Counted from the first letter of the stretch, positions 8,487 to 18,379 are shown. The stretch is DNA of 64,000 nt from Micromonospora polyrhachis (GCF_014203835.1 NZ_JACHJW010000001.1:3794501-3858500); one strand, 5' to 3'. Made by a program: numbers and translations. Notes: generated by a model from the letters alone, not told the origin.

Positions 8487-11020
8487 GTCCGGGCGGCGCG
8501 GACGGCGGCGTACGCGTCGACCAGGCCGGCGCCTTCGACGTTGGCGGTAGCGTCCTTGGTGTTCGCGGGGGCACCGCAGCCGGTCGGGTCCGCGCCGGGA
8601 CTCACCGGGCTCGTGGTGGAGAGCAGGATCTCCCAGGTGCGGTCCAGGTCGCCGATCAGCGCCGGATTCGCCGACCACATCAGGGCGACCACACCGGCCA
8701 CGTGCGGGGTGGCCATCGACGTACCGTCCAGGGTGGCGTAACCGCCGTCGGGCATGGCCGACAGGATGCCCGCGCCCGGGGCGACCAGGTCGGGTTTGAC
8801 CGTCCCGCCCGGGGCCGGTCCGCGACTGGAGAAGTCGGTGACCGTCCGCTGGCGGTCGACCGCGCCGACGGTGAAGACGTCGGGATAGGTGGCGGGCGGG
8901 TCGTCCACCGAGCCGCAGAACGGGCCGGTGTTGCCGGCGGCTGCCGTCACGAAGATGCCGGCGGCGGCCAGTGCGGCGGTGGCCGGGCGCAACGCGCCCG
9001 GGTCGCAGCCCTCGATCGTCGGGCAACCCCACGAGTTGGTCAGGATCTGCGGTGCCCGTTCTGGCCGTCCGTCGGTGAACGGGTTACCACCGGTCGGGAA
9101 CGGCGCGAGCATGAACTGTAGGCAGTCCAGGTAGCGTGCCGGGTTGCCGAGATTACGGTCGAGGTTGACGCAGCCGACCCATTGGGCACCGGGGGCCACC
9201 CCGACGCTGTTCCCGCCAACGGCGGTGGCGAGGGTGTGCGTGCCGTGGCCGTTCTGGTCGTCGGGGGAGCGGGTGGCGTTCCACGGGTCGTACCAGGAGT
9301 CGTCGCCACCCCGGAAGCCGGCCGCCAGTGCCGGATGCTGGCCGTCCACACCGGAGTCCGAGCCGCCGACCACGATCCCGTCGCCCGTGACGCCAAGCTG
9401 TGACCAGACCCGGTCCGCGCCGATCAGGCTGAGATTCCACGGTACGGAGGTCGGGGCGGTCGCGTCGCCGTGGGTCACGCCGATCGGGGCGGGCAGGGGG
9501 CGTAGCCGTTGGCTCAGCAGTACCCGGGCAACCGCGTCGTGCCGGGACAACCAGGCCCGTACCGCCGGTCCACCGTCCACCTCGATCGCGTTGACCAGGT
9601 AGTACGGTGTGAAGTCCAGCCCCAGCCGGTCCAGGTCACGGCGCAGTCCCGCCTGGGAGCGGTCGGCGGTGGCGACCAGCCGCTGGTAGACCTCGCGAAC
9701 CCGGGCGTCCCGTCCGGCCTGACCCGGTTGGCCGGTGACCGTACTCAGGTCGGCCTGTTCCTTGAGCACTACGAAGAGCCGTTCGCCGTGCAGTCCGGGT
9801 TGGCCGAGGCCGACGTACACGCCGGTGCCGGCGAGCAGGACGACGGCGGCGGTGATCGCACCGAGCCACCGCCGGGGGAGCCCGGCCCGGGGGCGGGCGA
9901 AGCTGAGGGCGTACCCGAGAGCGAGCAGCAGCGCGACGGCGAGTGAGCTGCCGGCGGCGACGGCGACCCAGAAGGGGACGTCCCGGCCGGTCACCAGCAG
10001 CAGGGAGATCTCCTCCGGGTCGGCGAAGGCCAGGGGCCCGAGGGCGGCCAGCCCGATCAGCCAGCCGCCCGGCGCCGATCCACTCGGGCCGGCACTCCGG
10101 TACGCGGCGTATCTGCGGGGCAGCCTGTTGCTGAGAGGCCGCAGCGCGGCAACGGCGAAGCCGGTCGGCGGTAGGACGAGCAGCAGGGCGAGCTGGGTGC
10201 CCGGTTGCCCGATCCCGGCGGCGAGCAGCACCAGCGCCACCCCCGCGACCAGGCCGCCGAGCAGCACCGGGCGGGCGCCGCTGGTCGGTCGGCCGGTGCC
10301 AGGCCGTTGGTACGCCGTCCAGAACCGCCCGTCGAGGAGGGTGGCGGCGAACCAGCCGGTAGCGGCTGCGACGGCGACCGCCAGTACGGTTTCCAGTAGC
10401 CCGCCCAGCGCGCCCACCCAGGCCCAGGGCAGCAGCAGTGCCAGCCCGGCGGCAATGCCGAACCCGACAGCGGGTGACTTGCCGGTGGGCTCGACGACGG
10501 CGGGCGACTCGGCCCGCGACTCGACGGCGGTGGACGGCTGCTGGGCCGCCCGCTTAGCGCGCCGGGTCAGCCAGCGGAGCAGGATACCGGCCAGGGCGAT
10601 CGAGCTGGCCAGGACGGCCAGGTAGGCCTCGTGGTGCGGTAGCGGGATCGCCCGGAGCAGCCCGAAGACACCAAGCCCGATGCCGGTGAGCAGCCAGACC
10701 CGCCCGGCGGTCCGGACAGCGGGCGAGCGGGGTAGCGCGGCCAGCAGCCCGGCGGGGAGCGCGACCAGGGCCGCGTTGACCAATCCGACCAGCGGCCACA
10801 GCCAGGCCGGCTCGTCCACCCCGGAGGCGAGCAGCACCTGTGCGATCAGCCAGCCGATCGCCTGGGTGCCGACGGTCAGTCCGACCGCCCAAGACCCGAC
10901 CAGTACGGCGGCTACCACCGGCCACGGTCCGGGGCCTGCCGGGGCTGGGGCCGGGGTGGGAGGCCACGGTGGTGGCCAGGGCTGAGGATGGCCGTGCGGT
11001 TGCCAGGGACCGGACTGCAT
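8483..11020 (-). CDS. Polytopic membrane-anchored subtilisin-like serine protease (S8)
   Basis: The 845-residue protein starts with a Pro-rich cytosolic stretch (1-33), followed by about ten hydrophobic segments between 34 and 405. A prodomain-like stretch (about 412-510) precedes a complete S8 catalytic domain: D556 in GGSDSGVDGQHP, H592 in NGHGTHT and S768 in GTSMATPHVAG. The oxyanion-asparagine region TNSWGC is near 661. The protease domain is probably outside the membrane. Its prodomain resembles that of the large secreted subtilase at 50148-54545. A multi-pass domain on a subtilase is unusual. Its stop codon lies in an interspersed repeat. Confidence 0.85.
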   Translation of the reverse strand: MQSGPWQPHGHPQPWPPPWPPTPAPAPAGPGPWPVVAAVLVGSWAVGLTVGTQAIGWLIAQVLLASGVDEPAWLWPLVGLVNAALVALPAGLLAALPRSPAVRTAGRVWLLTGIGLGVFGLLRAIPLPHHEAYLAVLASSIALAGILLRWLTRRAKRAAQQPSTAVESRAESPAVVEPTGKSPAVGFGIAAGLALLLPWAWVGALGGLLETVLAVAVAAATGWFAATLLDGRFWTAYQRPGTGRPTSGARPVLLGGLVAGVALVLLAAGIGQPGTQLALLLVLPPTGFAVAALRPLSNRLPRRYAAYRSAGPSGSAPGGWLIGLAALGPLAFADPEEISLLLVTGRDVPFWVAVAAGSSLAVALLLALGYALSFARPRAGLPRRWLGAITAAVVLLAGTGVYVGLGQPGLHGERLFVVLKEQADLSTVTGQPGQAGRDARVREVYQRLVATADRSQAGLRRDLDRLGLDFTPYYLVNAIEVDGGPAVRAWLSRHDAVARVLLSQRLRPLPAPIGVTHGDATAPTSVPWNLSLIGADRVWSQLGVTGDGIVVGGSDSGVDGQHPALAAGFRGGDDSWYDPWNATRSPDDQNGHGTHTLATAVGGNSVGVAPGAQWVGCVNLDRNLGNPARYLDCLQFMLAPFPTGGNPFTDGRPERAPQILTNSWGCPTIEGCDPGALRPATAALAAAGIFVTAAAGNTGPFCGSVDDPPATYPDVFTVGAVDRQRTVTDFSSRGPAPGGTVKPDLVAPGAGILSAMPDGGYATLDGTSMATPHVAGVVALMWSANPALIGDLDRTWEILLSTTSPVSPGADPTGCGAPANTKDATANVEGAGLVDAYAAVRAART

Positions 11021-11070
11021 TCCCGAAACAGTAGTCAGCCGCAGGGCGCTGCGGGAGCGCCGGAGAGCGG

Positions 11071-12819
11071 TCAGCCGGCACCGAAGCTGCGGACCACCAG
11101 CTCGAACACCTCGTCGATCTTCTCCGGGTTCTGGGCGTTGAACGCCTTACCTCCCGATGCCTTTGCGATCTTGTCCAACGCGGCCAGATCGGAGTCCTTG
11201 TCAAAGGCGATGCAGAAGACCTTTACCGGCCGCTCCGGGTCCAACCTGATGTCCCGGAGCAATGCGGCGAGGTCGTTGTCGACCGGGTCCGTGTTCTCGC
11301 CGTCGGTCAACACCACAACCGCGTTGATTCGGTTGGGATCGTACTTCTTGAGCAGGTGCTGGTGGGCTGCTCGCACCGTTGCGTAGAGCGCGGTATCGCC
11401 CTCGGCGCGTAGCTCTGCGAGTTTGCCGGCGAAGACCCCGTGGTCGAACTTCGAGAGCGGTATCCGCTCACTGTAGGGCGCCTTCGGGTGCTGCTTGGAC
11501 GAGAACGACCACAGCGCGACCCGGTCCTCGGCGCCCAACAGGGCGAGACCCTTCCCCGCGGCTTCGGTCGCCTTCTGCAACCGGTACGGGTTGTTGGGAT
11601 CCTTCATCGAACCAGAGGTGTCGATGGCGAAGAGGATGTTCGCCTTCTTGCTGAGCTTCTTCCAGTTTTCCAGGATCGCGTTTACCACAGCGGGGTCCGG
11701 CTCGGCGAAGTATGCCCGCGCCGGGGCACCGTACGCCTCCATCGACTTGATGGCGTCCGCCGAGGCGTTGCCGTTCCGATCACGGAGACCGCTGTCACGG
11801 ACAACTTTCTGCTGCTGCTCCTCCTGTAGGAACTTCCGGAAATCGTCAGCGGCCAGCCGCTGCTCTTCGTTCAGCCCGGGCAGCACCACGTACGGATGGT
11901 TGAGCTGGTACGTCCCCTCCCGGGGATGGAGTACGGCCAGCGGCATCCTGGGCGGCACGCCCTCCGGGCTCAGTTTTCCCTTGTTGTACAGGTAGACCAG
12001 CGACTCCTGCATCACCATCGCGCTGATGTCGGCCCGGGTGCTGTCGTCCCCGCGCGACAGGTCCGCCTCGGCGCGACGCCTGAGCAGGTCGACGACGTCG
12101 TCGGTGTAGTGCGAGACGTTGGCCTCGATGCCGCGCACGAACTGGGTGACCTCGGGCCTGTTCAGGTCGTTCACGGTCAGGTCACGGGTCTTCTTGGTCG
12201 CCGCATAGTACGTCGCGATGGTGGCTGCCAGTCCAGAGGTGGACAGGGCGGGGTTGTCCTTGCTGAAGGCGAACTTTCCCCACTCGGGGTGCCCGAAAGT
12301 GGCCCAGCCGTCCTGGTTGGACACGCCTAGGACATCTCCCCAGCCGAACCCTCCGCTGTGCTTCTGGAGCGCGGCGCCCTGCTCCTTCGGGATGGCGATG
12401 ACCAGTGGGCTGTTCGCTATCGACGGATAACTGCCGAGCGGAAGGGCGTCCGGGTTCCGTAGTGTCAACTGCTCGGTCCAGAGGGTGGAGGTCGGCAGCC
12501 AGACCTGTGGTCTGCCGTCCATCTCCGTGCCGTCCTTCTTCCACCCGACCGCCAGCGCCTCCATCGCTTCGCCCGAGTTGAGACCGTGCACGGTCACGGC
12601 GGCGCAATGCCCCCCGAAGCGTCGGTCCTTGCTGTTGTAGTCCTCGGCGATATCGCTGATCAGTGAGCTCTTCTCCGAAGAGGAACTGACCACCAGTGGA
12701 ACGCATCCGGTCGGGTCCGGCCGGACGACCAGATAGGTCGCGGTGATGACCCCGAGCCCGGCGACCACGGCCACTACGTACGGCAGCCAGGAGCGAGTGG
12801 CTACTCTGCCGGAAACCAT
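11071..12819 (-). CDS. Extracellular solute-binding-like protein with C-terminal VWA domain
   Basis: Of 582 residues, 12-32 form a membrane anchor or signal sequence. Residues about 40-370 resemble a bacterial solute-binding fold (LVVSSSSEKSSLISDIAEDYN, SPLVIAIPKEQG). Residues about 394-575 are a von Willebrand factor A domain with the metal-site motif DTSGS (400-404) and VVVLTDGENTDP. The start ATG follows GTGGAGG. The protein should sit outside the membrane and bind a ligand or partner in a metal-dependent way; the ligand is unknown. It lies between a kinase gene and the membrane subtilase gene, all in one direction, so a shared transcript is possible. Confidence 0.85.
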   Translation of the reverse strand: MVSGRVATRSWLPYVVAVVAGLGVITATYLVVRPDPTGCVPLVVSSSSEKSSLISDIAEDYNSKDRRFGGHCAAVTVHGLNSGEAMEALAVGWKKDGTEMDGRPQVWLPTSTLWTEQLTLRNPDALPLGSYPSIANSPLVIAIPKEQGAALQKHSGGFGWGDVLGVSNQDGWATFGHPEWGKFAFSKDNPALSTSGLAATIATYYAATKKTRDLTVNDLNRPEVTQFVRGIEANVSHYTDDVVDLLRRRAEADLSRGDDSTRADISAMVMQESLVYLYNKGKLSPEGVPPRMPLAVLHPREGTYQLNHPYVVLPGLNEEQRLAADDFRKFLQEEQQQKVVRDSGLRDRNGNASADAIKSMEAYGAPARAYFAEPDPAVVNAILENWKKLSKKANILFAIDTSGSMKDPNNPYRLQKATEAAGKGLALLGAEDRVALWSFSSKQHPKAPYSERIPLSKFDHGVFAGKLAELRAEGDTALYATVRAAHQHLLKKYDPNRINAVVVLTDGENTDPVDNDLAALLRDIRLDPERPVKVFCIAFDKDSDLAALDKIAKASGGKAFNAQNPEKIDEVFELVVRSFGAG

Positions 12820-12856
12820 CGAACCTCCACTAGCTGGGTGTCGGGAACGAACACGG

Positions 12857-14152
12857 TCATCCGTCCCGCGAGTCAGGACCTGAGGTGGACGGCGGCGCGG
12901 AGGTGGTTTGCCTGGCGGTCGAAAGGGTGCTGGTGGAATCTGCCCGGCCGCCCAGCGCGGTGGCGACCAGGACGCGCACTCCGTAGACCACGGCGAACGT
13001 CACGGCGCCGGTAGTCGCCGCGGTGCTGGCCTCAACGGACGCGGCGTAGCCGACCGCCGTCCCGACCATTCCGAGGAAGATCGCGGTCGAGATGCCCCAG
13101 ACGTCCGTGCACTCCCGACGCAACCGTCGGGACCAGGTGCTTCGTCGTACGGGCTCGGGCTGGGTCCGGATGGTCGGTGTCAGGGTCGGCGCCGGGGCGG
13201 TCTGTGCTGGTATCGGGGCCGGCATGGTCTGCGCCGGGGTGGTCCGCGCCGGCCGACTGGCCGTCGGGTGGGCGGGTACCGGTGCGGTGGCCCGGACGTT
13301 GCCTTCCCGGAGGACCGCGTCAAGCGGCATGGTCGTTGAGGATCGGGCGGTGTATCCGAGCAGCCGCAGCAGAACCTGCTCGGCGGTGGGGCGGAACTGT
13401 GGGTCCTTGTGCAGGCACTCCCTGATCAGCTCATGGAGCGCATCGGGTAGTCCGGGTAGGTCGGGCGGAGCGTAGAGCACCCGTTGCATCACGGCACTGA
13501 TCGAGTCGTTGCCGAACGGCGGTCGGCCGGATGCCGCGTACGCCATGGTCGCCGCCCAGGCGAACACGTCACTCGCGGGACCGACATCGTGGTTGCGGAA
13601 CCGCTCCGGGGCCATGTACGGCGCGGTGCCCATGATCTGCCTGGTCATCGTCTCGGTGAGGTCGAGAGCCCGGGCGATGCCGAAGTCGATGACCCGTGGG
13701 CCGTCCACGCCGAGAATGACGTTGTCCGGCTTCAGGTCGCAGTGGATCACGTCCGAGCGGTGGATCGTGGTGAGTGCGGTGGCGATGCCGACGGCCAACC
13801 GGTGCAACGCGTTCCCGGAGATCGGACCCTGCTCCCGGACGTGCCGGTGCAGCGTGGGCCCCTGGATGAACTCGCTGACCACATATGGTGAGTCCCCGTC
13901 CACCTCGGCGAAGAGGATCTGCGCGGTACAGAAGGACGCGACCCGCCGGGCAGCGGCGATCTCCCTGACGAACCGTGACCTGGCTCGGGGATCCGGGCCC
14001 AGGTTGTTGATCACCTTCACCGCGACGCGCTGCCCCGTGCCGTCCTGCCCCAGGTAGACGACGCCCTGTCCGCCCGCACCCAGCCGGCCGAGCAGGCGAT
14101 ATGGCCCGACCGACCGTGGATCATGCGAACTCAGCGGTGTGATATCCGGCAT
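12857..14152 (-). CDS. Ser/Thr protein kinase with C-terminal membrane segments
   Basis: Using the ATG at 14152 (MPDITPLSSHDPRSVGPYRLLGRLG) gives 431 residues; longer frames upstream lack kinase sequence. Hanks motifs are present: GAGGQGVVY glycine loop, VAVKVI lysine, HCDLKPDN catalytic loop, DFGIA and APE. A Pro/Thr/Ala-rich linker of about 80 residues leads to two hydrophobic stretches (AIFLGMVGTAVGYAA and VTFAVVYGVRVLVATAL). No PASTA or other sensor domain is seen. The VWA/solute-binding gene is 37 bp downstream, and kinase and receptor may act together (inference). Confidence 0.9.
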   Translation of the reverse strand: MPDITPLSSHDPRSVGPYRLLGRLGAGGQGVVYLGQDGTGQRVAVKVINNLGPDPRARSRFVREIAAARRVASFCTAQILFAEVDGDSPYVVSEFIQGPTLHRHVREQGPISGNALHRLAVGIATALTTIHRSDVIHCDLKPDNVILGVDGPRVIDFGIARALDLTETMTRQIMGTAPYMAPERFRNHDVGPASDVFAWAATMAYAASGRPPFGNDSISAVMQRVLYAPPDLPGLPDALHELIRECLHKDPQFRPTAEQVLLRLLGYTARSSTTMPLDAVLREGNVRATAPVPAHPTASRPARTTPAQTMPAPIPAQTAPAPTLTPTIRTQPEPVRRSTWSRRLRRECTDVWGISTAIFLGMVGTAVGYAASVEASTAATTGAVTFAVVYGVRVLVATALGGRADSTSTLSTARQTTSAPPSTSGPDSRDG

Positions 14153-14370
14153 CGCCACCCCTGTCCGCCCGACCATCCAGGTCAATGTGTCCGTCGGCCA
14201 GGCAGGCCAAGCTGTGGACGACACGGGTATGGTGCCACGTTCGCGCCACTGACGAGAATATATGTGAGAGGGGTGGCGGCACCGGCTCAGCCGGGTCGGG
14301 GCCGAGGCGGAGAGCCCCGACGTCTGGATCACACTGCACTGCCCGACGGCCGGCGGGCTACCGTGGAGGG

Positions 14371-16197
14371 GTGCGTGACCCCAACGTCTCCCGGTACGTC
14401 GCTGGCCAGCTCTCCCCGACCCGACGCGCGGCCGATCTGCGGCGACTGCGCAGCGAACGTTTCGACGTGCTCGTCATCGGTGGCGGGGTGACCGGTGCCG
14501 GCGCGGCTCTGGACGCCGCCTCCCGGGGCCTGAAGGTTGCCCTGGTCGAGGCGCGTGACTACGCGGCTGGCACGTCCAGCCGGTCCAGCAAACTGATCCA
14601 CGGCGGGCTGCGCTACCTGGAGCAGTTGGAGCTCGGGCTGGTCCACGAGGCGCTCACCGAGCGGGGGCTGCTGGCCACCCGGCTCGCCCCGCACCTGGTC
14701 CGCCCGGTGCCGATCCTGGTGCCGCTGCCCGCCCACGCCGGGGCGTCCGGGCTGGCCGCCCGCGCCTGGCAACGGTCCTACTACGGTGCCGGGGTGGCGG
14801 CCTACGACGCGTTCGCCGGGGTCTTCGGCGGAGGCCGGGGCATGCCGCTGCATCGCCACCTGACCCGCGAGGGGACCCGGCGCGTCTTCCCGGGCCTGCG
14901 GCCGGACGCGGTCGCCGGGGCGATCCGCTACTACGACGGTCAGGTCGACGACGCCCGGCTGGTGGTCACCCTGGCCCGTACCGCGGCGAGCCTCGGTGCG
15001 ACCGTCGTGACCAGTGCCCGCGCCGTCGGCCTGCTGCGGCAGGCGCGCGAGGTGACCGGGGTGCGGGTCCGCGACATGGAGGCCCGGCCGGGCTCACCCG
15101 ACGCCGAGTTCGAGGTGCGCGCCCGTACGGTGATCGCGGCCACCGGCGTCTGGACCGACGACATGTCGCGGATGCTCAACGACGTGGGGCTCCGCCCCGG
15201 CCTGCGGGTCCGGGCGTCCAAGGGGGTGCACCTGGTGGTGCCCCGTTCGGCGATCAGTGGCGAGGCGGGGCTGATCCTGCGTACGGCGACGTCGGTGCTC
15301 TTCGTCATCCCGTGGGGCGGGCACTGGATCATCGGCACCACGGACACCGACTGGCAACTCGACCGCTCCCACCCGGCGGCCTCGGCCCACGACATCGAAT
15401 ACCTGTTGAACCAGGTCAACCCGGTCCTCGAACGACCGTTGTCCACATCGGACATCGAAGGCGTGTACGCCGGGCTGCGTCCGCTGCTCGCCGGTGAGGC
15501 CGACTCGACCTCCAAGCTCTCCCGCGAGCACGCGGTCTTCGAGCCGATGCTCGGCCTGCTGCTGGTCGCCGGCGGCAAGTACACCACCTATCGGGTGATG
15601 GCCGCCGACGTGGTGGACCAGGCGGTTCGGCGGCTCGGTGCTGGACGCCCGTCGCGTACCGCCGATCTGCCGCTGTTGGGGGCGGACGGCTACGCCACGA
15701 TGTGGCGGGACCGGGCCGACCTGGCTCGCCGGCACGGCACGCCGGTGGGCGTGGTGGAACACCTGCTGGAGCGCTACGGCACCCTCACCATCGAGTTGCT
15801 GGACCTGATCGCGGCCGAGCCGCTGTTGGGATCGCCGCTGGCCGGGGCACCGGAATACCTGGCCGCCGAGGTCGCGTACGCGGCTCGGGCCGAAGGGGCA
15901 CTACACCTGGACGACGTGCTGACCCGGCGTACCCGGATCTCGTTCGAGACCACGCACCGGGGCACCGAGTCGGCCGAACACGCGGCCGAGATCATGGGAG
16001 CGGTGCTGGGCTGGGACGACACCGTACGGGCCCGGGAGGTCGAGCACTACCTGGCCCGGGTGGCGGCGGAACGGCAGTCGCAGCAGATGCCGGACGACGC
16101 CACCGCGGACGCGGCTCGGCTCGGTGCGCCGGATGTCCGGGGCTTCGCCGCCGACCGGGGAATCGAGGAGGGAGTGCCCGAGGGGCAGCAGCACTGA
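14371..16197 (+). CDS. glpD: Aerobic glycerol-3-phosphate dehydrogenase
   Basis: A flavoprotein of 608 residues from the GTG at 14371, the start chosen because VRDPNVSRYVAGQLSPTRRAADLRRL matches the family N-terminus; the frame is open further upstream without family sequence. The FAD dinucleotide-binding motif VIGGGVTGAG lies near residue 35, followed by TSSRSSKLIHGGLRYLEQ, typical of GlpD. It oxidises sn-glycerol 3-phosphate to dihydroxyacetone phosphate and passes electrons to quinone at the inner membrane face. The C-terminal helical DAO_C region is present. No glpF or glpK is adjacent. Confidence 0.93.
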   Translation: MRDPNVSRYVAGQLSPTRRAADLRRLRSERFDVLVIGGGVTGAGAALDAASRGLKVALVEARDYAAGTSSRSSKLIHGGLRYLEQLELGLVHEALTERGLLATRLAPHLVRPVPILVPLPAHAGASGLAARAWQRSYYGAGVAAYDAFAGVFGGGRGMPLHRHLTREGTRRVFPGLRPDAVAGAIRYYDGQVDDARLVVTLARTAASLGATVVTSARAVGLLRQAREVTGVRVRDMEARPGSPDAEFEVRARTVIAATGVWTDDMSRMLNDVGLRPGLRVRASKGVHLVVPRSAISGEAGLILRTATSVLFVIPWGGHWIIGTTDTDWQLDRSHPAASAHDIEYLLNQVNPVLERPLSTSDIEGVYAGLRPLLAGEADSTSKLSREHAVFEPMLGLLLVAGGKYTTYRVMAADVVDQAVRRLGAGRPSRTADLPLLGADGYATMWRDRADLARRHGTPVGVVEHLLERYGTLTIELLDLIAAEPLLGSPLAGAPEYLAAEVAYAARAEGALHLDDVLTRRTRISFETTHRGTESAEHAAEIMGAVLGWDDTVRAREVEHYLARVAAERQSQQMPDDATADAARLGAPDVRGFAADRGIEEGVPEGQQH

Positions 16198-16265
16198 GTT
16201 GCCTCTCCACCCGTCCACGCGCCGGGCGGCACCGCACCGTCGACGAGTTGCCGTACGGTGGGCGA

Positions 16266-16826
16266 ATGGGCATTCATCGCGGGCGATATCTTCTGCCGTT
16301 GGCCGTCACCGGCGCACTGCTGGTGCTCGTAACGGCCGGATGCACGGGGGGTGGGAACCCGTCGCCAGCGCCGGGTGGCTCCACTCCGACCCCCGAGCCG
16401 TCGACGAGTACCCCGTCCGGGCCGGTCGGGACCTCACCCGGTCAGCCGCCGGTCGGGACCTCACCCGGTCACCCGCCGGCCGGTGACGGCGCGGTCACGA
16501 TCGTCCGTACCGGCGGTTTCGCGGGCGTCTGGCAGTCCCTGACCGTTGCCGGCGACGGTAGGTGGACCTACCACGATCGCCCGAACGACCGGGACGTGGA
16601 GACCGGTGCGCTCACCGCCGCACAGCGGACGCGACTGCGTACGCTGCTGGCCGACCCGGCCCTGGCTGCCGAGGCCACCCGCAAGCCCGGCCCGCCCGCC
16701 TGCGCTGACGGCTTCTCCTACACCCTGACCACCGGTTCGTCGACCGTCTCCTGGCTGGATTGCGGCGACGCCCCGAAGACCGCCGGCTCGGTGGTCCGGC
16801 TGTTGGAGGACGCTACCGCCCTGTAG
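16266..16826 (+). CDS. Putative lipoprotein
   Basis: This 186-residue product begins with a signal sequence ending in a lipobox (LVTAGC), followed by a Pro/Ser/Thr/Gly-rich linker containing two copies of PVGTSPGQPP-like sequence. The globular part (about 80-186) includes TIVRTGGFAGVWQSLTVAGDGRW and ADGFSYTLTTGSSTVSWLDC. Related small actinobacterial lipoproteins exist, but their function is not known to me. It follows glpD by 68 bp in the same direction and converges with the next gene. Confidence 0.75.
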   Translation: MGIHRGRYLLPLAVTGALLVLVTAGCTGGGNPSPAPGGSTPTPEPSTSTPSGPVGTSPGQPPVGTSPGHPPAGDGAVTIVRTGGFAGVWQSLTVAGDGRWTYHDRPNDRDVETGALTAAQRTRLRTLLADPALAAEATRKPGPPACADGFSYTLTTGSSTVSWLDCGDAPKTAGSVVRLLEDATAL

Positions 16827-16842
16827 CTCCAGCGCTGATGGA

Positions 16843-18243
16843 TTAGAGAATCTTGCCCGGGTTGAACAGACCGGTCGGATCCAGCGCCGCCTTGATCGCC
16901 TGGTGCACGCGTACCCCCACCGGGCCGATCTCCTGGGCCAACCACTCCCGCTTGAGCAGGCCGACCCCGTGCTCGCCGGTACAGGTCCCGCCCATCGCGA
17001 GCGCGAGCCGCATGATCTCGTCAAAGGCCCGCCGGCCCCGCTCGACGCTGGCCGGGTCGGCCCGGTCGACCACGATGTTCGGGTGCATGTTGCCGTCCCC
17101 GGCGTGCCCCACCACCCCGATCGCCACGCCACACTCCTCGGCGATGCGCTCCACCCCGTCGAGCAGGGCGGCCAGCGACCCCCGGGGGACCGCCACATCG
17201 TCGATGATCAGGCCACCGTTGCCGCCGGGGAACGCCTCGGCGGCGAACCGCTCCATCGCCGGATGGGCCATCCGCCGGGCCTGCAACAACGCGGCGGCCT
17301 CGATCTGGTCGGTCGCCGCGAACACCTCGTCCGCCCCGGCCGCCTCGCACACCTCGGCCAGTCGTTCCAGGTCCGCCGCGGCCCGGGGACCGGTGTCGGA
17401 CGCGGCGAGCAGCAGGGCACGGGCGTCCGTACGCAACCCCATCGGCTGATGTGCCTCGATTGCCCGCAGGTGGGTCTGGTCCAGCAACTCCAGCAGACTC
17501 GGGGTGAGGCCCCGGGCGGAGATCTCGGCCACCGCCGTCCCGGCCGCCGCCGTGGACGGGAAGACCGCGACCAGGGTCAGTGACTCCTCCGGGGCGGGCC
17601 GCAGGGCGACGGTGATCTCGGTGATCACCCCGAGGGTGCCCTCCGAGCCGACGAAGAGCCGGGTCAGGTCGTAGCCGGCGACCCCCTTGGCGGTACGACG
17701 GCCGGTGCGCAGCACCTCACCGGAGGCGAGCACCACCTCCAGCCCGAGCACGTACTCGGTGGTCACGCCGTACTTGACGCAGCACATGCCGCCGGCGTTG
17801 GTGGAGACGTTCCCGCCGATGGTGGACGACTCCCAGGAGCCCGGGTCGGGCGGGTAACGCAGGCCGAGCTTGCCGACCTCGCCCGCCAGCACGGCGTTGA
17901 CCACGCCCGGCTGTACCACGGCGATGCGGTTGACCGGATCGATCTCCAGGATCTCGGCCATCGCGGCGGTGGAGAGGACCACCGCACCATCGACGGCGTT
18001 GGCCGCACCAGCCAACCCGGTCCGGGCCCCCTGGGGCACCACCGGAACCCCGTATCGCGCGGCGGTCTGGACCACCGCGACGACCTCGGCGGTGTTGCGG
18101 GGGCGGGTGACCACGGCCGGCATCCCGGCCACGCACAGATCCGCCTCGTCCCGCTGGTAGCCGCGGAGCAGGTCAGGATCGGTCAAGACGCCGTCGTCGC
18201 CGAGGGCAGCCCGGAGGTCGTCGAGCAGAGGGGTACCAGTCAC
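16843..18243 (-). CDS. FAD-linked oxidase, glycolate oxidase GlcD / D-lactate dehydrogenase type
   Basis: The 466-residue protein has an N-terminal FAD-binding PCMH domain (PQGARTGLAGAANA, GNVSTNAGGMCCVKYG) and a C-terminal FAD-oxidase_C domain with HAGDGNMHPN and CTGEHGVGLLKREWL, the signature of the GlcD/D-lactate dehydrogenase group. It should oxidise a 2-hydroxy acid; substrate uncertain. GTG at 18243 is chosen (VTGTPLLDDLRAALGDDGVL); the open frame runs further upstream through a 26-bp tandem repeat that is not coding-like. No GlcE/F partners are adjacent. Confidence 0.9.
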   Translation of the reverse strand: MTGTPLLDDLRAALGDDGVLTDPDLLRGYQRDEADLCVAGMPAVVTRPRNTAEVVAVVQTAARYGVPVVPQGARTGLAGAANAVDGAVVLSTAAMAEILEIDPVNRIAVVQPGVVNAVLAGEVGKLGLRYPPDPGSWESSTIGGNVSTNAGGMCCVKYGVTTEYVLGLEVVLASGEVLRTGRRTAKGVAGYDLTRLFVGSEGTLGVITEITVALRPAPEESLTLVAVFPSTAAAGTAVAEISARGLTPSLLELLDQTHLRAIEAHQPMGLRTDARALLLAASDTGPRAAADLERLAEVCEAAGADEVFAATDQIEAAALLQARRMAHPAMERFAAEAFPGGNGGLIIDDVAVPRGSLAALLDGVERIAEECGVAIGVVGHAGDGNMHPNIVVDRADPASVERGRRAFDEIMRLALAMGGTCTGEHGVGLLKREWLAQEIGPVGVRVHQAIKAALDPTGLFNPGKIL

Positions 18244-18327
18244 GCCTGAAGAGGCTATCCGGCAGATACCGACTCGACCATCGCCGGTCCCGCCGGGGTC
18301 GTCGGCACTGTGGGGTTGCTTCCGTCC

Positions 18328-18379
18328 GGACCACCAGCTATCCGGTCCCGCCCGGACCACCAGCTATCCGGTCCCGCCC
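18328..18379. repeat. Tandem repeat, two perfect 26-bp units plus a partial
   Basis: Units at 18328-18353 and 18354-18379 are identical (GGACCACCAGCTATCCGGTC...), followed by a diverged partial unit with GCACCAGCCTGTTGGTC. It lies in the divergent promoter region between the flavoprotein and FUSC genes. Confidence 0.85.

Noticed and set aside
16843..18360. Longer N-terminus for the FAD-linked oxidase
   Set aside because: The extra residues are translated from the 26-bp tandem repeat and do not match the family; GTG 18243 starts right at the conserved part.
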